Shown in pieces: positions 1 through 9,490 of a DNA stretch of 64,000 nucleotides. The position numbers and the translations under genes were made by a program. The stretch is from Antedon mediterranea (lineage: Eukaryota; Echinodermata; Crinoidea; Comatulida; Antedonidae). The notes under the pieces were generated by a model. It had not been told where the DNA came from. It saw only the letters and a list, made by a program, of their open reading frames with translations, and searched no databases. The stretch spans positions 2,646,501-2,710,500 of the forward strand of contig NC_092671.1 in the NCBI RefSeq assembly GCF_964355755.1, given 5' to 3'. Positions within the stretch are counted from its first letter, which is position 1. Each line of letters opens with the position of its first letter.

Positions 1-618
1 TGCTGTGGCAATTGATCGTTCAATTGCTCTAGTTTGGGCACCGCTTCGTTATCACGCCCTTGTCACAACTAAGCGTTACATGATCACGTCAGTTTTGATA
101 CTTACGCTCCCTATCCTTTATGTGGTAATTCTTTACTATATAAATGAATTATATTTTATGTTGACAGTTTCTATCACAGTTTTACTGACAATAATAATAA
201 CGATTTTTCTGTACATTAACATTTATTAACATCTATTAACATCTATTAACATCTATTAACATCTATTAACATCTATTAACATCTATTAACATCTATTTAA
301 AACTACAGAAGAATAATTCTCCAGCATTTGGTAACAAAATTCATGAATTCAACAAACTATTTAAAACATTTACAATTATTATTGGAGTTTTTGTTATAAC
401 ATGGGGACCAAGCACAATTGTTGTCATAATATTTTTTTCAACTTAATTGCTCTGAAATGCCAAAAGAACTACAGCTTGCTATGCCTATAACATATTCATT
501 TCTTATCTTAAATTCTCTTGCAAATCTGATTGTCTACTGGTTTCATCTTAAAGACTTTCGCAAATCATTTCATGATTTAAAATGCTTTGGAACTTGTTAC
601 CAAAACATACAAATTTAA
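1..618 (+). pseudogene. Class A GPCR pseudogene (receptor copy A), cut by the left window edge
   Basis: The visible part begins just before the end of TM3, with AVAIDRSIALVWAPLRYH, the signature shared by all receptors in this array. TM4 and TM5 follow, up to the LYINIY residues near the end of TM5. A 10-bp tandem repeat (215-294) then brings in a TAA at 227-229 and shifts the frame. Beyond it the ICL3, TM6 (VITWGPS) and TM7 regions are still recognisable up to a stop at 616-618. A second break lies in ECL3: an in-frame TAA near 445, after which the match continues in another frame (CSEMPKELQ). The usual NPxxY has become NLIVYW, so the TM7 proline is lost. This is seen by alignment to the intact copies at 2851 and 7621. 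It is almost certainly non-functional; the 5' half lies outside the window. Confidence 0.9.
215..294. repeat. 10-bp minisatellite inside a receptor coding sequence
   Basis: Eight units of ATTAACATCT (the first reads ATTAACATTT) lie head to tail. The intact paralogue has a single such stretch, encoding Ile-Asn-Ile-Tyr at the end of TM5. The extra seven units add 70 bp, which is not a multiple of three and creates a stop. The repeat is therefore an expansion of the gene's own codons. Confidence 0.95.
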
Positions 619-718
619 TATTGGAATATTAAAAGTTTATAACTATATAAATAAAAAAATGTTTTTAAATATTTCTAACATAGTAAAATGTATATAAATT
701 AATCTACTGGTTATTTAA

Positions 719-1724
719 AGGAAAGGAACACTCTAATATCTTACCTAACTATTATATAAGTAACCCTACCAACTTAATATTCAGCACAATTTATGTTTAA
801 ATCGGATTTGTAGTTTTCTAGTAAACAGGATTTTAAAGCTGTTTTCAAGACATTTGAAAATCGCCATCTTGTGCTCATAGCAGCCTGTTTGTGACGTCAG
901 ATACGGCCGACGAAAATTTTAAGATTCGCGGTTGCATTTGGCGATTCTATTGGCTAAGCGAATCCGCTAATATGATTGGCTAATAACGCGACATGCGGTC
1001 ATGCAGGACGGCGATGACACGGTATGAGCATGCGCTGACTTGGTAAACAAACCTTCAATCGATCTTTTCTTCTGCAAGCCAATTCGTAAATCTTTCAGCT
1101 ATTGTTAATCTATTGTTACTTTTATTGCCTAGCTGTTTCAAACGGGATTTGGTAGGGGAATTAACTGGCAAACCTTCCAAACGGAGGCTGTTGGTTGACG
1201 ATGCAGTGTCTACTTTATTTTCGTTCAACACGAGTTCTAGGCCTAGTAAGGCATACAGTACAGATAGACTGGCCGAAAGTACACCATTCTTCGACGGCTT
1301 GTTTGTTATGCTCGAGAATGTTCTTTTTTCCTCATCAGCACGACGCAAAACTAACTCACTTTCTGTATATTCTGGTTCCAAATTTTCTTAATTATAAAAA
1401 CTTCAAGCCATATTCCGAAAATATTAGGTATGTTAGGCTATTTAATTGATTTTATTTTATGGTTATATCCCGCACTTCCATATTGAAATACTGTACTAAG
1501 ACGATGGACGCTTGGATTTGCTTGAATGCGTCCACCTAATCTGACGTCACATAATTGCTCTTAACCTGTCAAAATGGCGCTGTTCAATTTCCGATATGTT
1601 GTCGTTTAAAAGTCTATTTTTTAACTAAATTGCTTACTATTGTATCTTGAACCATTGTAATCATGTTTTTATTACATTTATCTATAAGCACAGTGGCACA
1701 TTTAGCCCAGGGTGTTCCTTTCCT
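719..1724. mobile_element. TTAA-flanked non-autonomous DNA transposon, about 1.0 kb
   Basis: The element is bounded by TTAA at 715-718 and 1725-1728. Its terminal inverted repeats read AGGAAAGGAACAC on the left and the exact reverse complement on the right. About 180 bp inside each end is a second inverted block with GCCAT followed by a perfect TGACGTCA palindrome (about 892 and 1541). The interior has two overlapping opposite open frames of about 100 codons (1055-1381 minus, 1113-1391 plus) that I do not recognise as transposase. The TTAA target is typical of piggyBac and Kolobok superfamilies, but these termini do not start with the CCC of classic piggyBac ends. I infer a MITE-like deletion derivative; the superfamily is open. 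Confidence 0.75.
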
Positions 1725-1740
1725 TTAAGTCTTAGTCCCA

Positions 1741-1860
1741 GTTTGTGAGCTTGATAAAGAGATTTGTGAGCATGTGCAGAGGTTTGTGAGCATAAGCACA
1801 AGTTTTAGAGCGTGTGCAAAGGTAATTGTACATATCTTCAATTTGTGAGCAGAAGAACGA
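1741..1860 (+). repeat. Degenerate TTTGTGAGC-type repeats upstream of a receptor copy
   Basis: The motif GTTTGTGAGCATGTGCAGAG and relatives recur four to five times here. The same wording appears again at about 4355-4410 (GGTTTGTGAGCAAGTGTAGA and GACATGTGCAGAGGTT). Both blocks lie upstream of GPCR copies (1891 and 5103), so they were probably carried with the duplicated unit. No function is implied. Confidence 0.5.
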
Positions 1861-1890
1861 AAAGTCTAGGAAAGTTATCATATCTTTAAA

Positions 1891-2235
1891 ATAGATAATT
1901 GTACTGGTATAGTAGTGGTAATAAAGATTATATTAATAAAAGAAGAATTATGCTGTAATATGTTTGTTCATTTTGTTTTATTGAGAAACTATTGTAATTA
2001 TTTTAATAGCAATTAATGAAAGAATCTATTCATCGACCTATTACCAATTTTTAACTCAACATCAAGCCCAATTATTATGCTGGGATTACTTAATCTGAAT
2101 GGTGTCTATTCTCTTATTGTAACTGCTTGCAGTACTAACAGTCTGTTTATATCTTCAGCATTGAAAGTAGCTATTGATCATTCAATTGCTCTGTTATGGG
2201 CACTTCAACATTTTAGTATTATTATCAAATATTTT
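1891..2235 (+). pseudogene. Class A GPCR pseudogene (receptor copy B), badly decayed
   Basis: Nucleotide alignment to the copy at 2851 shows the N-terminus (DNCTG), TM1, the TM1-TM2 loop, TM2 and TM3 in order. The start ATG has become ATA at 1891-1893. Deletions remove part of the N-terminus and the basic KLRKIQN loop. The TM3 end now reads VAIDHSIALLWA, so the Arg of the DRS triplet is His. Similarity fades after about 2235, and TM4 to TM7 are missing. It is a relic that can only have been made by duplication of a neighbour. Confidence 0.85.
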
Positions 2236-2850
2236 CCAAATGCTACAATAGGAAGTCACAAACCTTCACGGCATGCATAGTTTTGAAGTAAAAATATGTA
2301 ATGTATATTTCATTTTCATTTCAAGAACATTTCTTAATTTCAATAATGGCAAAATACCAATACGTATAATATAATTAAGACATTTTAAAGACAATTATTA
2401 GGGATACTGTATTAGAAGAAAACTAGTTTCTTGTCACATGCAGTAACCTAAAGAAAAGATAAAAAAAAAAAAATTTTCAGAAAAATCATGTGCTTATAGC
2501 TTATTTTAAAGTATAAATGTTATTAGTAATTTAAAATTGTAATGAAGATAAATATTGATTTAGCGTTTTTAAACTGTCGAGTTTATTACATGTTCGTGGA
2601 CCTCTATTTAACGATTTTTGCTAATATGTAAAAAAGTAAAATACTTAATTAGTTTTGTTAAAAACATATTACACTTTCATTTAATATCACATATCAATTC
2701 AAGACATTATTAGCATCCATCAACTGTCATTCAAACTAAACCTGAAGTTAGTGAGCTAAATTAAGAAAGATATTAAAGCATTTTACAACATCGCTGGCAA
2801 CAGAAGAACAATTAAAAGTATTGAAGAAGGAAAACTTGAAGCTGAATGAA

Positions 2851-3741
2851 ATGGAAAATTGTACTGGTGCTGTCGATTGGTATGGCAGCATTTTAAATAA
2901 AGATGCTGTAAATAAGGCAAGATTGGTGTTATACTGTGTCTGTACATTTAGCTTAATTGGAAACCTACTTGTTATTATTTTATACGCAACTAATGAAAAA
3001 TTACGTAAAATACAGAATCTCTTCATCGGCCTACTAGCGATTTTTGATGCAACATCAAGTTTATTTATAATGCCGGGATCACTGGTTTTTAGTGGTAATG
3101 ATTCTCCAATTATTCTATTGACTGCTTATGGTACTAACAGCATGTTAATATCTTCTGCATTAACAATTGCTGCAATAGCTGTTGATCGTTCCATCGCTCT
3201 GGTATGGGCACCTCTACGATACCACATTATTGTAAATCTTAAGCGTTACATTTTTGTAGCATTCACAATCGCAATACTACCATCTATCTGGGTATTGACT
3301 GTATATATTGTTCATAGAGATGGTGTCCTTTTGCTCTTTTCTTCACTTATCTTTGTTATATTGTTAGCAACTATTTTTCTGTACATCAATATCTACATAA
3401 AACTAAAACAAAATCATACTACTGTAAACTTAAGCACCAATGATATTGGAGAGTTTAAAAAAGTGTTTAAAACATTTGCTATTATTATTTCAGTGTATGT
3501 GATCACATGGGGACCAAACACATGTGTTACTTTTGTTTATTTTTCTGGACTTTTTATGCACTGCTCAGATATTCCAGAAGTTATGCAACTTGTTTTGCCA
3601 ATGACGTATGTCATTTTAATTGTAAATGCATTTATAAATCCAATAGTTTATTGGTTTCATCTCACTGAATTTCAAAGATCCATGAAGGAGCTACTTTGCA
3701 GAAGAATTAATCCACGAAGAACAAGAATAGATATTTTATGA
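2851..3741 (+). CDS. Intronless rhodopsin-class GPCR (receptor copy C), intact
   Basis: This is a 296-residue seven-helix receptor, expected in the plasma membrane; the ligand is unknown. Class A landmarks are present: GN in TM1 (N38), D66 in TM2, DRS (112-114) in place of DRY, TWGPN in TM6 (W220, P222) and NPIVY in TM7 (263-267). The Asn-Cys-Thr sequon at residue 3 is a possible glycosylation site. There is no Cys at the start of TM3, none in the very short ECL2, and no Pro in TM5. Cys residues instead sit in the N-terminus (C4) and in ECL3 (C238). These absences resemble the melanocortin/EDG/cannabinoid branch of class A; that placement is inference. The start is ATG 2851, matching the MENC and MDNC starts of the paralogues; no in-frame ATG lies upstream. 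There is no intron. The tail is short and basic. Confidence 0.92.
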   Translation: MENCTGAVDWYGSILNKDAVNKARLVLYCVCTFSLIGNLLVIILYATNEKLRKIQNLFIGLLAIFDATSSLFIMPGSLVFSGNDSPIILLTAYGTNSMLISSALTIAAIAVDRSIALVWAPLRYHIIVNLKRYIFVAFTIAILPSIWVLTVYIVHRDGVLLLFSSLIFVILLATIFLYINIYIKLKQNHTTVNLSTNDIGEFKKVFKTFAIIISVYVITWGPNTCVTFVYFSGLFMHCSDIPEVMQLVLPMTYVILIVNAFINPIVYWFHLTEFQRSMKELLCRRINPRRTRIDIL

Positions 3742-4469
3742 ATTAAAAGTTTGCCATTAAGATAATGTTTGAACAAACCACTAATTTCAGCTATAATATG
3801 ATAACACATTTACTAATTCAGATCGTTCTATCCACTATATTTATATTTTCATATAATTGTGGAACCACGGCAAAGATTCTTAAACGTCTTCTACTTCATC
3901 ATGTAACTATGCAACAGATAAAAGTTGAAGTTTTCATTGACAATTTGCAACAAAATTAAACATCTTCTACTTCTATTTTGAAAAGAATTCTTCTACTTGT
4001 AACAAAGTAACTAGAAACAAAAACACCAACAGCACTGTTAGTATAATTCTCAGAATATTCCAAAGGATTCTTGACATATTTGGATGGAAAATTATAAGGT
4101 AAAAACTATATTTTGATAATTTACCAAAATAATGACAGAGAACAAAAATGGAGTTTGGTAAACTCAATATAAAGTTTGCAAAGAAAATACGGCGTGTGAC
4201 TGATCGCATAAGAAAAACAATGTTTTAACTTATAAAATGTTCGCAAAATATTTAAAGATGTGAAAATGAAAAAAAGACTTTTGTCTATATAAAAACTGAA
4301 AAAATTGTTGCTGTTTAAAATGTTGAGATCAATTGATATGATTTTTAAAAAAAGAGGCTTGTGAGGTTTGTGAGCAAGTGTAGAGATTTTTGGACATGTG
4401 CAGAGGTTGCGAATTATAAAAACTAAAATTGGTTTATTTGGAATATTGCACTCGGAGTCATATTTCATT
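3742..4469. other. Receptor 3' flank, no gene seen
   Basis: AT-rich sequence downstream of receptor C. Small open frames are present but none shows a domain or paralogue match. The right part holds the TTTGTGAGC-type repeat noted at 1741-1860 and, at 4448-4460, a CACTCGGAGT string resembling the 3' hairpin of the next element. Confidence 0.5.
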
Positions 4470-5048
4470 ACCTCCGCCAAGGAGGTTATGTTTTCACCCT
4501 GTATGTTTGTGTGTGTGTTTGTGTGTTTGTGTGTGTGTTTGTGTGTGTGTCTGTGAACAGCATGGAGGCCACAGTTTTTATCCGATTCTAACCAAATTTG
4601 GACACAATGATCTATGCCCAAAAAGCTTGGACGAGTTCGAATTTGAGGGGGAAAGGTCATAGGTCAAGGTCACAACTAACAAAAAACTATTTTACTGTCT
4701 AGAGACCACAGTTTTGATCCGATTCTCACCAAACTTAGCCACAATGATCAATGACACATCATATAATTGTGGTTACATTTTGAAGGGTCAGGGTCAAAGA
4801 TCAAGGTCCATAAAAAAAAAATAAAAAATAAAAAAATAATGAAAAAAAAAAACCTCAGCGACGTCAACTGTGAGAGGCTGGATACATAACCATTACACCA
4901 CACTGTCATCCCCAACTTTGTAGTGTGCAGTTAACATATTTACACTTAGAACTAATAAAAAAAAAATGTTAAAAAAAATATTCAGGGGCATTTTATGTAG
5001 AGGAATTTTACAGTAGGCGGAGGTTTGTACTCTCGGAGTACCCTCTAG
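4470..5048 (+). mobile_element. Helentron/Helitron-like non-autonomous element, copy 1
   Basis: The 5' end is a small hairpin, ACCTCC and GGAGGT around GCCAA, followed almost at once by a GTGT/GTTT microsatellite (about 4505-4552). The 3' end has GGCGGAGGT, an inverted copy of the 5' ACCTCCGCC, then a terminal hairpin (GTACTC-TCG-GAGTAC) and CTCTAG before TT. A diverged copy at 15554-16081 shares the same 3' end and the GGxTACATAACC segment. A 5' hairpin, a microsatellite, subterminal inverted repeats and a 3' hairpin match known Helentron-associated (DINE-1-like) elements; the assignment is inference. No coding capacity is seen. A downstream opposite-strand frame full of His-Thr is only the translated microsatellite. 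Confidence 0.6.
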
Positions 5049-5102
5049 TTTAATATATATCTATATCACAGATCAATTCTGAAGAAATTAATAGTCTATC
5101 AA

Positions 5103-5980
5103 ATGGAAAATTGCACTGGTGCGGCTACTGAATGGTATGGCAACATTTAAATAGAGATGCTGTAAATAAGGCAGGATTGGCATTATGGATTGTCTGTCCA
5201 TTTAGCTTAATTGGAAATCTACTTGTAATTATTTTATACGCAACTAATGAAAAATTACGTAAAATACAGAATTTCTTCATCGGCCTACTAGCGACATCAA
5301 GTTTGATAATAATGCCAGGATCAGTGGCTTTTAGTAACTTCTCCTATTATTCTATTGGTTGCTTATGTTACTAAGAGCCTGTTAATGTCTTCAGCATTGA
5401 CAATTTCTGCAATAGCTGTTGATCGTTCCATTGCTCTGGTATGGGCACCTCTCAGATACCATGCTATTGTAACTCTACAGCGTTACATTTTTGTAGCATT
5501 TACAATTGCAGTGCTACCATTCATCTACGTGTTGACTTTATATTATGTTAATAAAGACAATGTCTATGTTTCTATTTCTTTAATTATTCCTTTTTCATTG
5601 TTAGCAACTATTTTCCTGTATATCAATATTTACATTAAAATAAAAATCGTACTACTACAAACTTAAGCAGCAATGATATTGAAGAGTTTAAAAAATTGTT
5701 TAAGACATTTGCTATTATTATTTCAGTGTATGTAATCACATGGGGACCAAACACATGTGTTATTTTTGTTTATTTATCTGGACTTTTTATGCACTGCTCA
5801 GATATTCCAGAAGTTATGATATTTGTTTTGCCATCAACTTATATAAATTTAATTGTAAATTCATTTTTAAATCCAATTGTTTATTGGTTTCATCTCACTG
5901 AATTTCGAAAATCTATGAAAGAGATATTTTGCAGGAGACTAAATCCACGAAAAACAAGAATAGATATTTTGAGATTGTAA
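5103..5980 (+). pseudogene. Class A GPCR pseudogene (receptor copy D), four lesions
   Basis: This copy is closest to receptor C and full length, but broken. A 1-bp loss in the N-terminal region (AACATTTAAAT, about 5146) makes an immediate stop. A 12-bp in-frame deletion near 5290 removes Ile-Phe-Asp-Ala, including the TM2 aspartate. A net frameshift lies in ECL1 near 5335-5355, and a 4-bp loss in ICL3 near 5640 shifts frame again. TM3 to TM5 (AVDRSIALVWAPLRYH) and TM6-TM7 (VITWGPN, NPIVYW) are well preserved, so silencing is recent. The start ATG is intact at 5103. The stop is at 5978-5980. Confidence 0.92.
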
Positions 5981-6045
5981 AAGTTTAGCCATTGAGATAA
6001 TGTTACCTCCAGTTTGATCAAACTTCTAATTTGACCTACTTTGAT

Positions 6046-6146
6046 TGAATCAACAAATAGAAAAAAAATTAAACTACTAAAAACATTTACTATTGTTTTT
6101 GGAGTTTTTGTTATATAACATGTGGACCAACTATAATTGTTTTTAA
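6046..6146 (+). pseudogene. GPCR relic, ICL3-TM6 only
   Basis: About 100 bp align with the ICL3-TM6 part of receptor copy A: an ESTNR/EFNKLF-like start, AAACATTTACTATT, then GGAGTTTTTGTTATA and a TGTGGACCAA that corresponds to the WGP motif. An inserted TA in the helix and an upstream stop break the frame. It lies directly after copy D and is probably all that remains of another receptor. Confidence 0.7.
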
Positions 6147-6599
6147 ACAATAATTAATTCTTATTTTAGATTGTGTAGTTTTATCTGAAAGATAAAATTC
6201 ATTTTATGAGTTAACAAGTTTTTAATTTTTCCCAATTATACCTAGATATTTTTATTTTATTGAGGGTTACTCTGTACTATAAAATCTTAATCTTAATTAA
6301 GTATAGTAGTTACATAACTTAAGAAAATAAGCAATTAGTCCATTGTTGACATTAATTTAAATTTATCACGCACGCATCAAATTTCATAAATATACCGACT
6401 TAATGACCTGTCAATCAAAACTAGGAACAAGATTCATAAAAGTTGAAAAAAATCAATATTACAATAATTGATGGTCATATATTTTTAATTAAAGACTAAA
6501 ATACTCATACAACAAGCCAATCATGTCATACAGTATATGCTACAGTGGATTGTTGATCACGACGTAAGGTTCTTCTGAAAAAAAATGACATATATGATT

Positions 6600-6830
6600 T
6601 TACTTTGGAGACATTTTCTGAGTTTTTTTTTGTGAATTCAACAAAGGAGCTAAACTATTCAAAATGGTGCAATCAAGTTCTGCAAGATTGATGTTTCAGC
6701 TTTTAAACAATATCATGGGTTTTGGAACCAGTATTTAGTATTTTAGACGGTACTTCCAATGATATGCCGTTTGTACAACTGGGTAATAACAGACAAACAG
6801 TACCCTAGGAAGCAGACAAAGTTAGATCTG
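6600..6830. repeat. Intergenic segment duplicated with the receptor genes
   Basis: This segment (TTTGTGAATTCAACA, then TTCTGCAAGATT, TTTCAGCT, TGGAACC, TTTAGTATTT) reappears upstream of the next receptor at about 9065-9190, and in a more decayed form at 8860-8980. The duplicated unit therefore included upstream DNA as well as the reading frame. Confidence 0.6.
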
Positions 6831-6833
6831 AGC

Positions 6834-7154
6834 ATTTACATATACAACTCTGAAACATTTGCTAATCTGTACCATAACTTCTATTGACATAAATTAAATG
6901 ATTCAATGTTTGGTTCTTCAAAATAAAGTAAACACTTGTGTTAAAGGAAGGAAATATTTGCTGTGTGATGGAAGTACAATATTTTACAGAAATTTACATA
7001 TACAACTCTGAAACATTTGCTAATCTGTACCATAACTTAATTCTATTGACATAAATTAAATGATTCAATGTTTGGTTCTTTAAAATAAAGTAAACACTTG
7101 TGTTAAAGGAAGGAAATATTTGCTGTGTGATGGAAGTACAATATTTTACAGAAA
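6834..7154. repeat. Tandem duplication, about 158-bp unit, two copies
   Basis: The block beginning ATTTACATATACAACTCTGA at 6834 is repeated at 6992 with few changes; the second copy has a short TAAT insertion. Each copy includes TTAAAGGAAGGAAATATTTG. It is a recent local duplication in the 5' flank of the intact receptor at 7621. Confidence 0.9.
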
Positions 7155-7263
7155 ACGAGGAAAAGACAGCTAAAAGAGAATAGATGAAACAAAAATAAAA
7201 AGGGGATGTGAGAACATGAATTAACTGTTAATCAAGATTCCAAGAACCGTTGGTAAACATTTA

Positions 7264-7303
7264 GTTATAGCAGGGAAGAGTATTAACTCTTCCCTGGTTA
7301 TAG
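7264..7303. mobile_element. Ultra-short hairpin insertion with 7-bp direct repeats (copy 1)
   Basis: A perfect hairpin (arms CAGGGAAGAGT, loop ATTA, 7271-7296) is flanked on both sides by GTTATAG. The 26-bp core starts CAGGG. Similar units lie at 45850-45888 and 57011-57049. Confidence 0.75.
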
Positions 7304-7620
7304 ATAGGTGAGGTTCAATAAACAATTGAAATCAATGGTTTATGATTATTTGATCATATTTATTGAACAATTAATTAAATCAATATTGTTTAAATTAAAA
7401 TCAGTGAATTTCCAGGCAGTTTTATAGTTATGAACAATTAATTACATTCTTAAGATCAGAAAAGGTATAATATGTTTATAAAAAGTAAAATATATTTAGA
7501 TATTAGATATTGGGTTAGAAACTTTGATAAAGATTATGTACGAATTTAATCAAACATGATTATTTAACAAATCCTGAAATTAAACTATTTTTTTTAGATT
7601 GAGTCAAGGTAAAGTTTATC

Positions 7621-8496
7621 ATGGATAACTGTAGTACAGGAGATGAGATTAATTTCATTGATAAATCTATGTTCGATTACATAATAATTATCGTATACGT
7701 ACTTGCACCAGTATCATTTATTGGAAATCTTGTTGTTGTTGTTTCATTGTTGATAAACAGAAAGTTAAGAAAAATTCAAAACTTTTTTATTGGTTTACTG
7801 GCATTAATTGATACATTGTTGAGTATATTATTCATTCCATCTTATCTTAATTTGTTTTACGATTTCCATATATTGCTTACATATATAAATTTTATAGGTG
7901 ATGGACTTATTCTTTCATCTACTTTGACAATCACCGCCATAGCGGTTGATCGATCAATAGCTCTTGTGTGGGCGCCGCTTCGATACCACTCCATAGTTAC
8001 AACGAAACGTTACATAATTGTATCCCTTCTAATTGTTTTAATACCAGCTTCAACAATCATAATAATGAGAAACATTTTTGAGGAGAAAATATTCTTTGTC
8101 TTTGCTTTTACTGGAATCGTAACAATAATTTTCACAATCTTCCTTTATGCTAATATCTACAAGAAACTTCAGAAAAATCGTTCTGAATTACATACAAGTT
8201 TAAACGAAATAGAAGAATTCAAAAAGATATTTAAAGTTTTTATTATCATTATCGGGATTTTTGTGATAACATGGGCGCCAAATACAATCTTACTTTTAAT
8301 TGGTATGTTCTTTGAGTGTTCGTCTATTCCAGATATTTTCAAGACTTCTATTACAATTACTTTTAGTACTGTTTTTTTTAATTCATTAGCAAATCCCATC
8401 ATTTATTGGTTTCATTTAACAGAATTCAGAGACTCTTTGAAGAATTTAATTTGTAAAACAAATCAAATCTCATTAGTCAGTGGACTAAAGGTATGA
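7621..8496 (+). CDS. Intronless rhodopsin-class GPCR (receptor copy F), intact
   Basis: This 291-residue seven-helix receptor starts at ATG 7621 (MDNCSTG) and stops at TGA 8494-8496. Landmarks are N36 in TM1, D64 in TM2, DRS 110-112 followed by IALVWAPLRYH, TWAPN in TM6 (W218, P220) and NPIIY in TM7 (258-262). The Asn-Cys-Ser sequon is at residue 3. As in copy C, there is no TM3 or ECL2 cysteine and no TM5 proline; C4 in the N-terminus and C233 in ECL3 are kept. ICL3 carries a KLQKNRSELHTSLNEIEEFK stretch shared with the copy at 9491. It differs from copy C throughout, so the array has at least two subfamilies. Ligand and tissue cannot be read from sequence. The gene is intronless and at full family length. 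Confidence 0.93.
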   Translation: MDNCSTGDEINFIDKSMFDYIIIIVYVLAPVSFIGNLVVVVSLLINRKLRKIQNFFIGLLALIDTLLSILFIPSYLNLFYDFHILLTYINFIGDGLILSSTLTITAIAVDRSIALVWAPLRYHSIVTTKRYIIVSLLIVLIPASTIIIMRNIFEEKIFFVFAFTGIVTIIFTIFLYANIYKKLQKNRSELHTSLNEIEEFKKIFKVFIIIIGIFVITWAPNTILLLIGMFFECSSIPDIFKTSITITFSTVFFNSLANPIIYWFHLTEFRDSLKNLICKTNQISLVSGLKV

Positions 8497-9490
8497 ACAC
8501 CGGGCTAGTATAAATATTTTCCTATCTGTTTCCTCCAAATCGAAACCATTTATTAATTTTATATAAAATGATCACGATACCGGAAATTATTTTCTTAAAG
8601 TATATTTATTGTTGATGCTTCTAGTATAAAATCTTTTAATACACTGCCAATTGCCAACCTGTCAATTAAATCTAATAACAAGAATTTTAAACAAATCAAT
8701 ATGTTATTAATTTTAACAAATACTCGTTTAAGTGATCAGCTAATAATGACAGGAGATTACAGTATCTTCCGGTTTTTACAGTGTGAGGTTGTCTATCATT
8801 GGTTTGAGACTCACGTTTTTCTGAAAATTTGAATTAATATCGGTTTTCTTCAAGGAAAACTTGTAGTGGTTTTCTAAGTAGTTCCTAAAATTAAATGAAT
8901 ACCACAACTCTATTTGAAGAAAGATTTTTGATGCAATAAAGTTTTGCAAGATCCTACTTTTCTGGAAATTGAGACATGCCATAAAGATATTACAGGTTCC
9001 TTGGGGCAAAAAGATTTTTAAAATTTGAAGCGATATTTTTTTCACGGGCAAACTAGTTTCTTAAATGAAGTTAAGTTTTGTGAATTCCACAACTCTATTT
9101 CAATAAAGTCTTTTGATGCAAAAGTTCTGCAAGATCTGTGTTTCAGCTGGAACCTGGATTTAGTATTTCATAGTACAGTAGTTCTCTTCCAGTCAACAGT
9201 GCCTAATTGTACACAACCGGACTGAAGGTAGATTATAACTTCACTGTACATAGAGTTGACAAATTGTTTATTCATGGACATCAATTGTGTGACACTACTA
9301 GTCTTTAGGCCTATATTTTGGTTCTTCGAAAAAGTAAAATTGTGTCAAAAGAAGTAATCGTTTTCTGCAATTCAATCTTTTTAAAAACACACCAGTATGA
9401 GCACTATGAAAGAATGGGCTTTGAAAGAATATTATCTGATAATATATTATTTTGACACAATTCCTTGTATTTTGTAAATGGTAAATTATC

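Noticed and set aside
1055-1391. Two overlapping opposite frames of 92-108 codons as transposase genes
   Set aside because: Neither shows a DDE/D triad, zinc finger or known family sequence, and a 1-kb element is too small for a usual transposase.
4121-4660. 179-codon minus-strand frame with a His-Thr-Lys repeat
   Set aside because: The repeat is the translated GTGT/GTTT microsatellite of the Helentron-like element; the rest has no domain.
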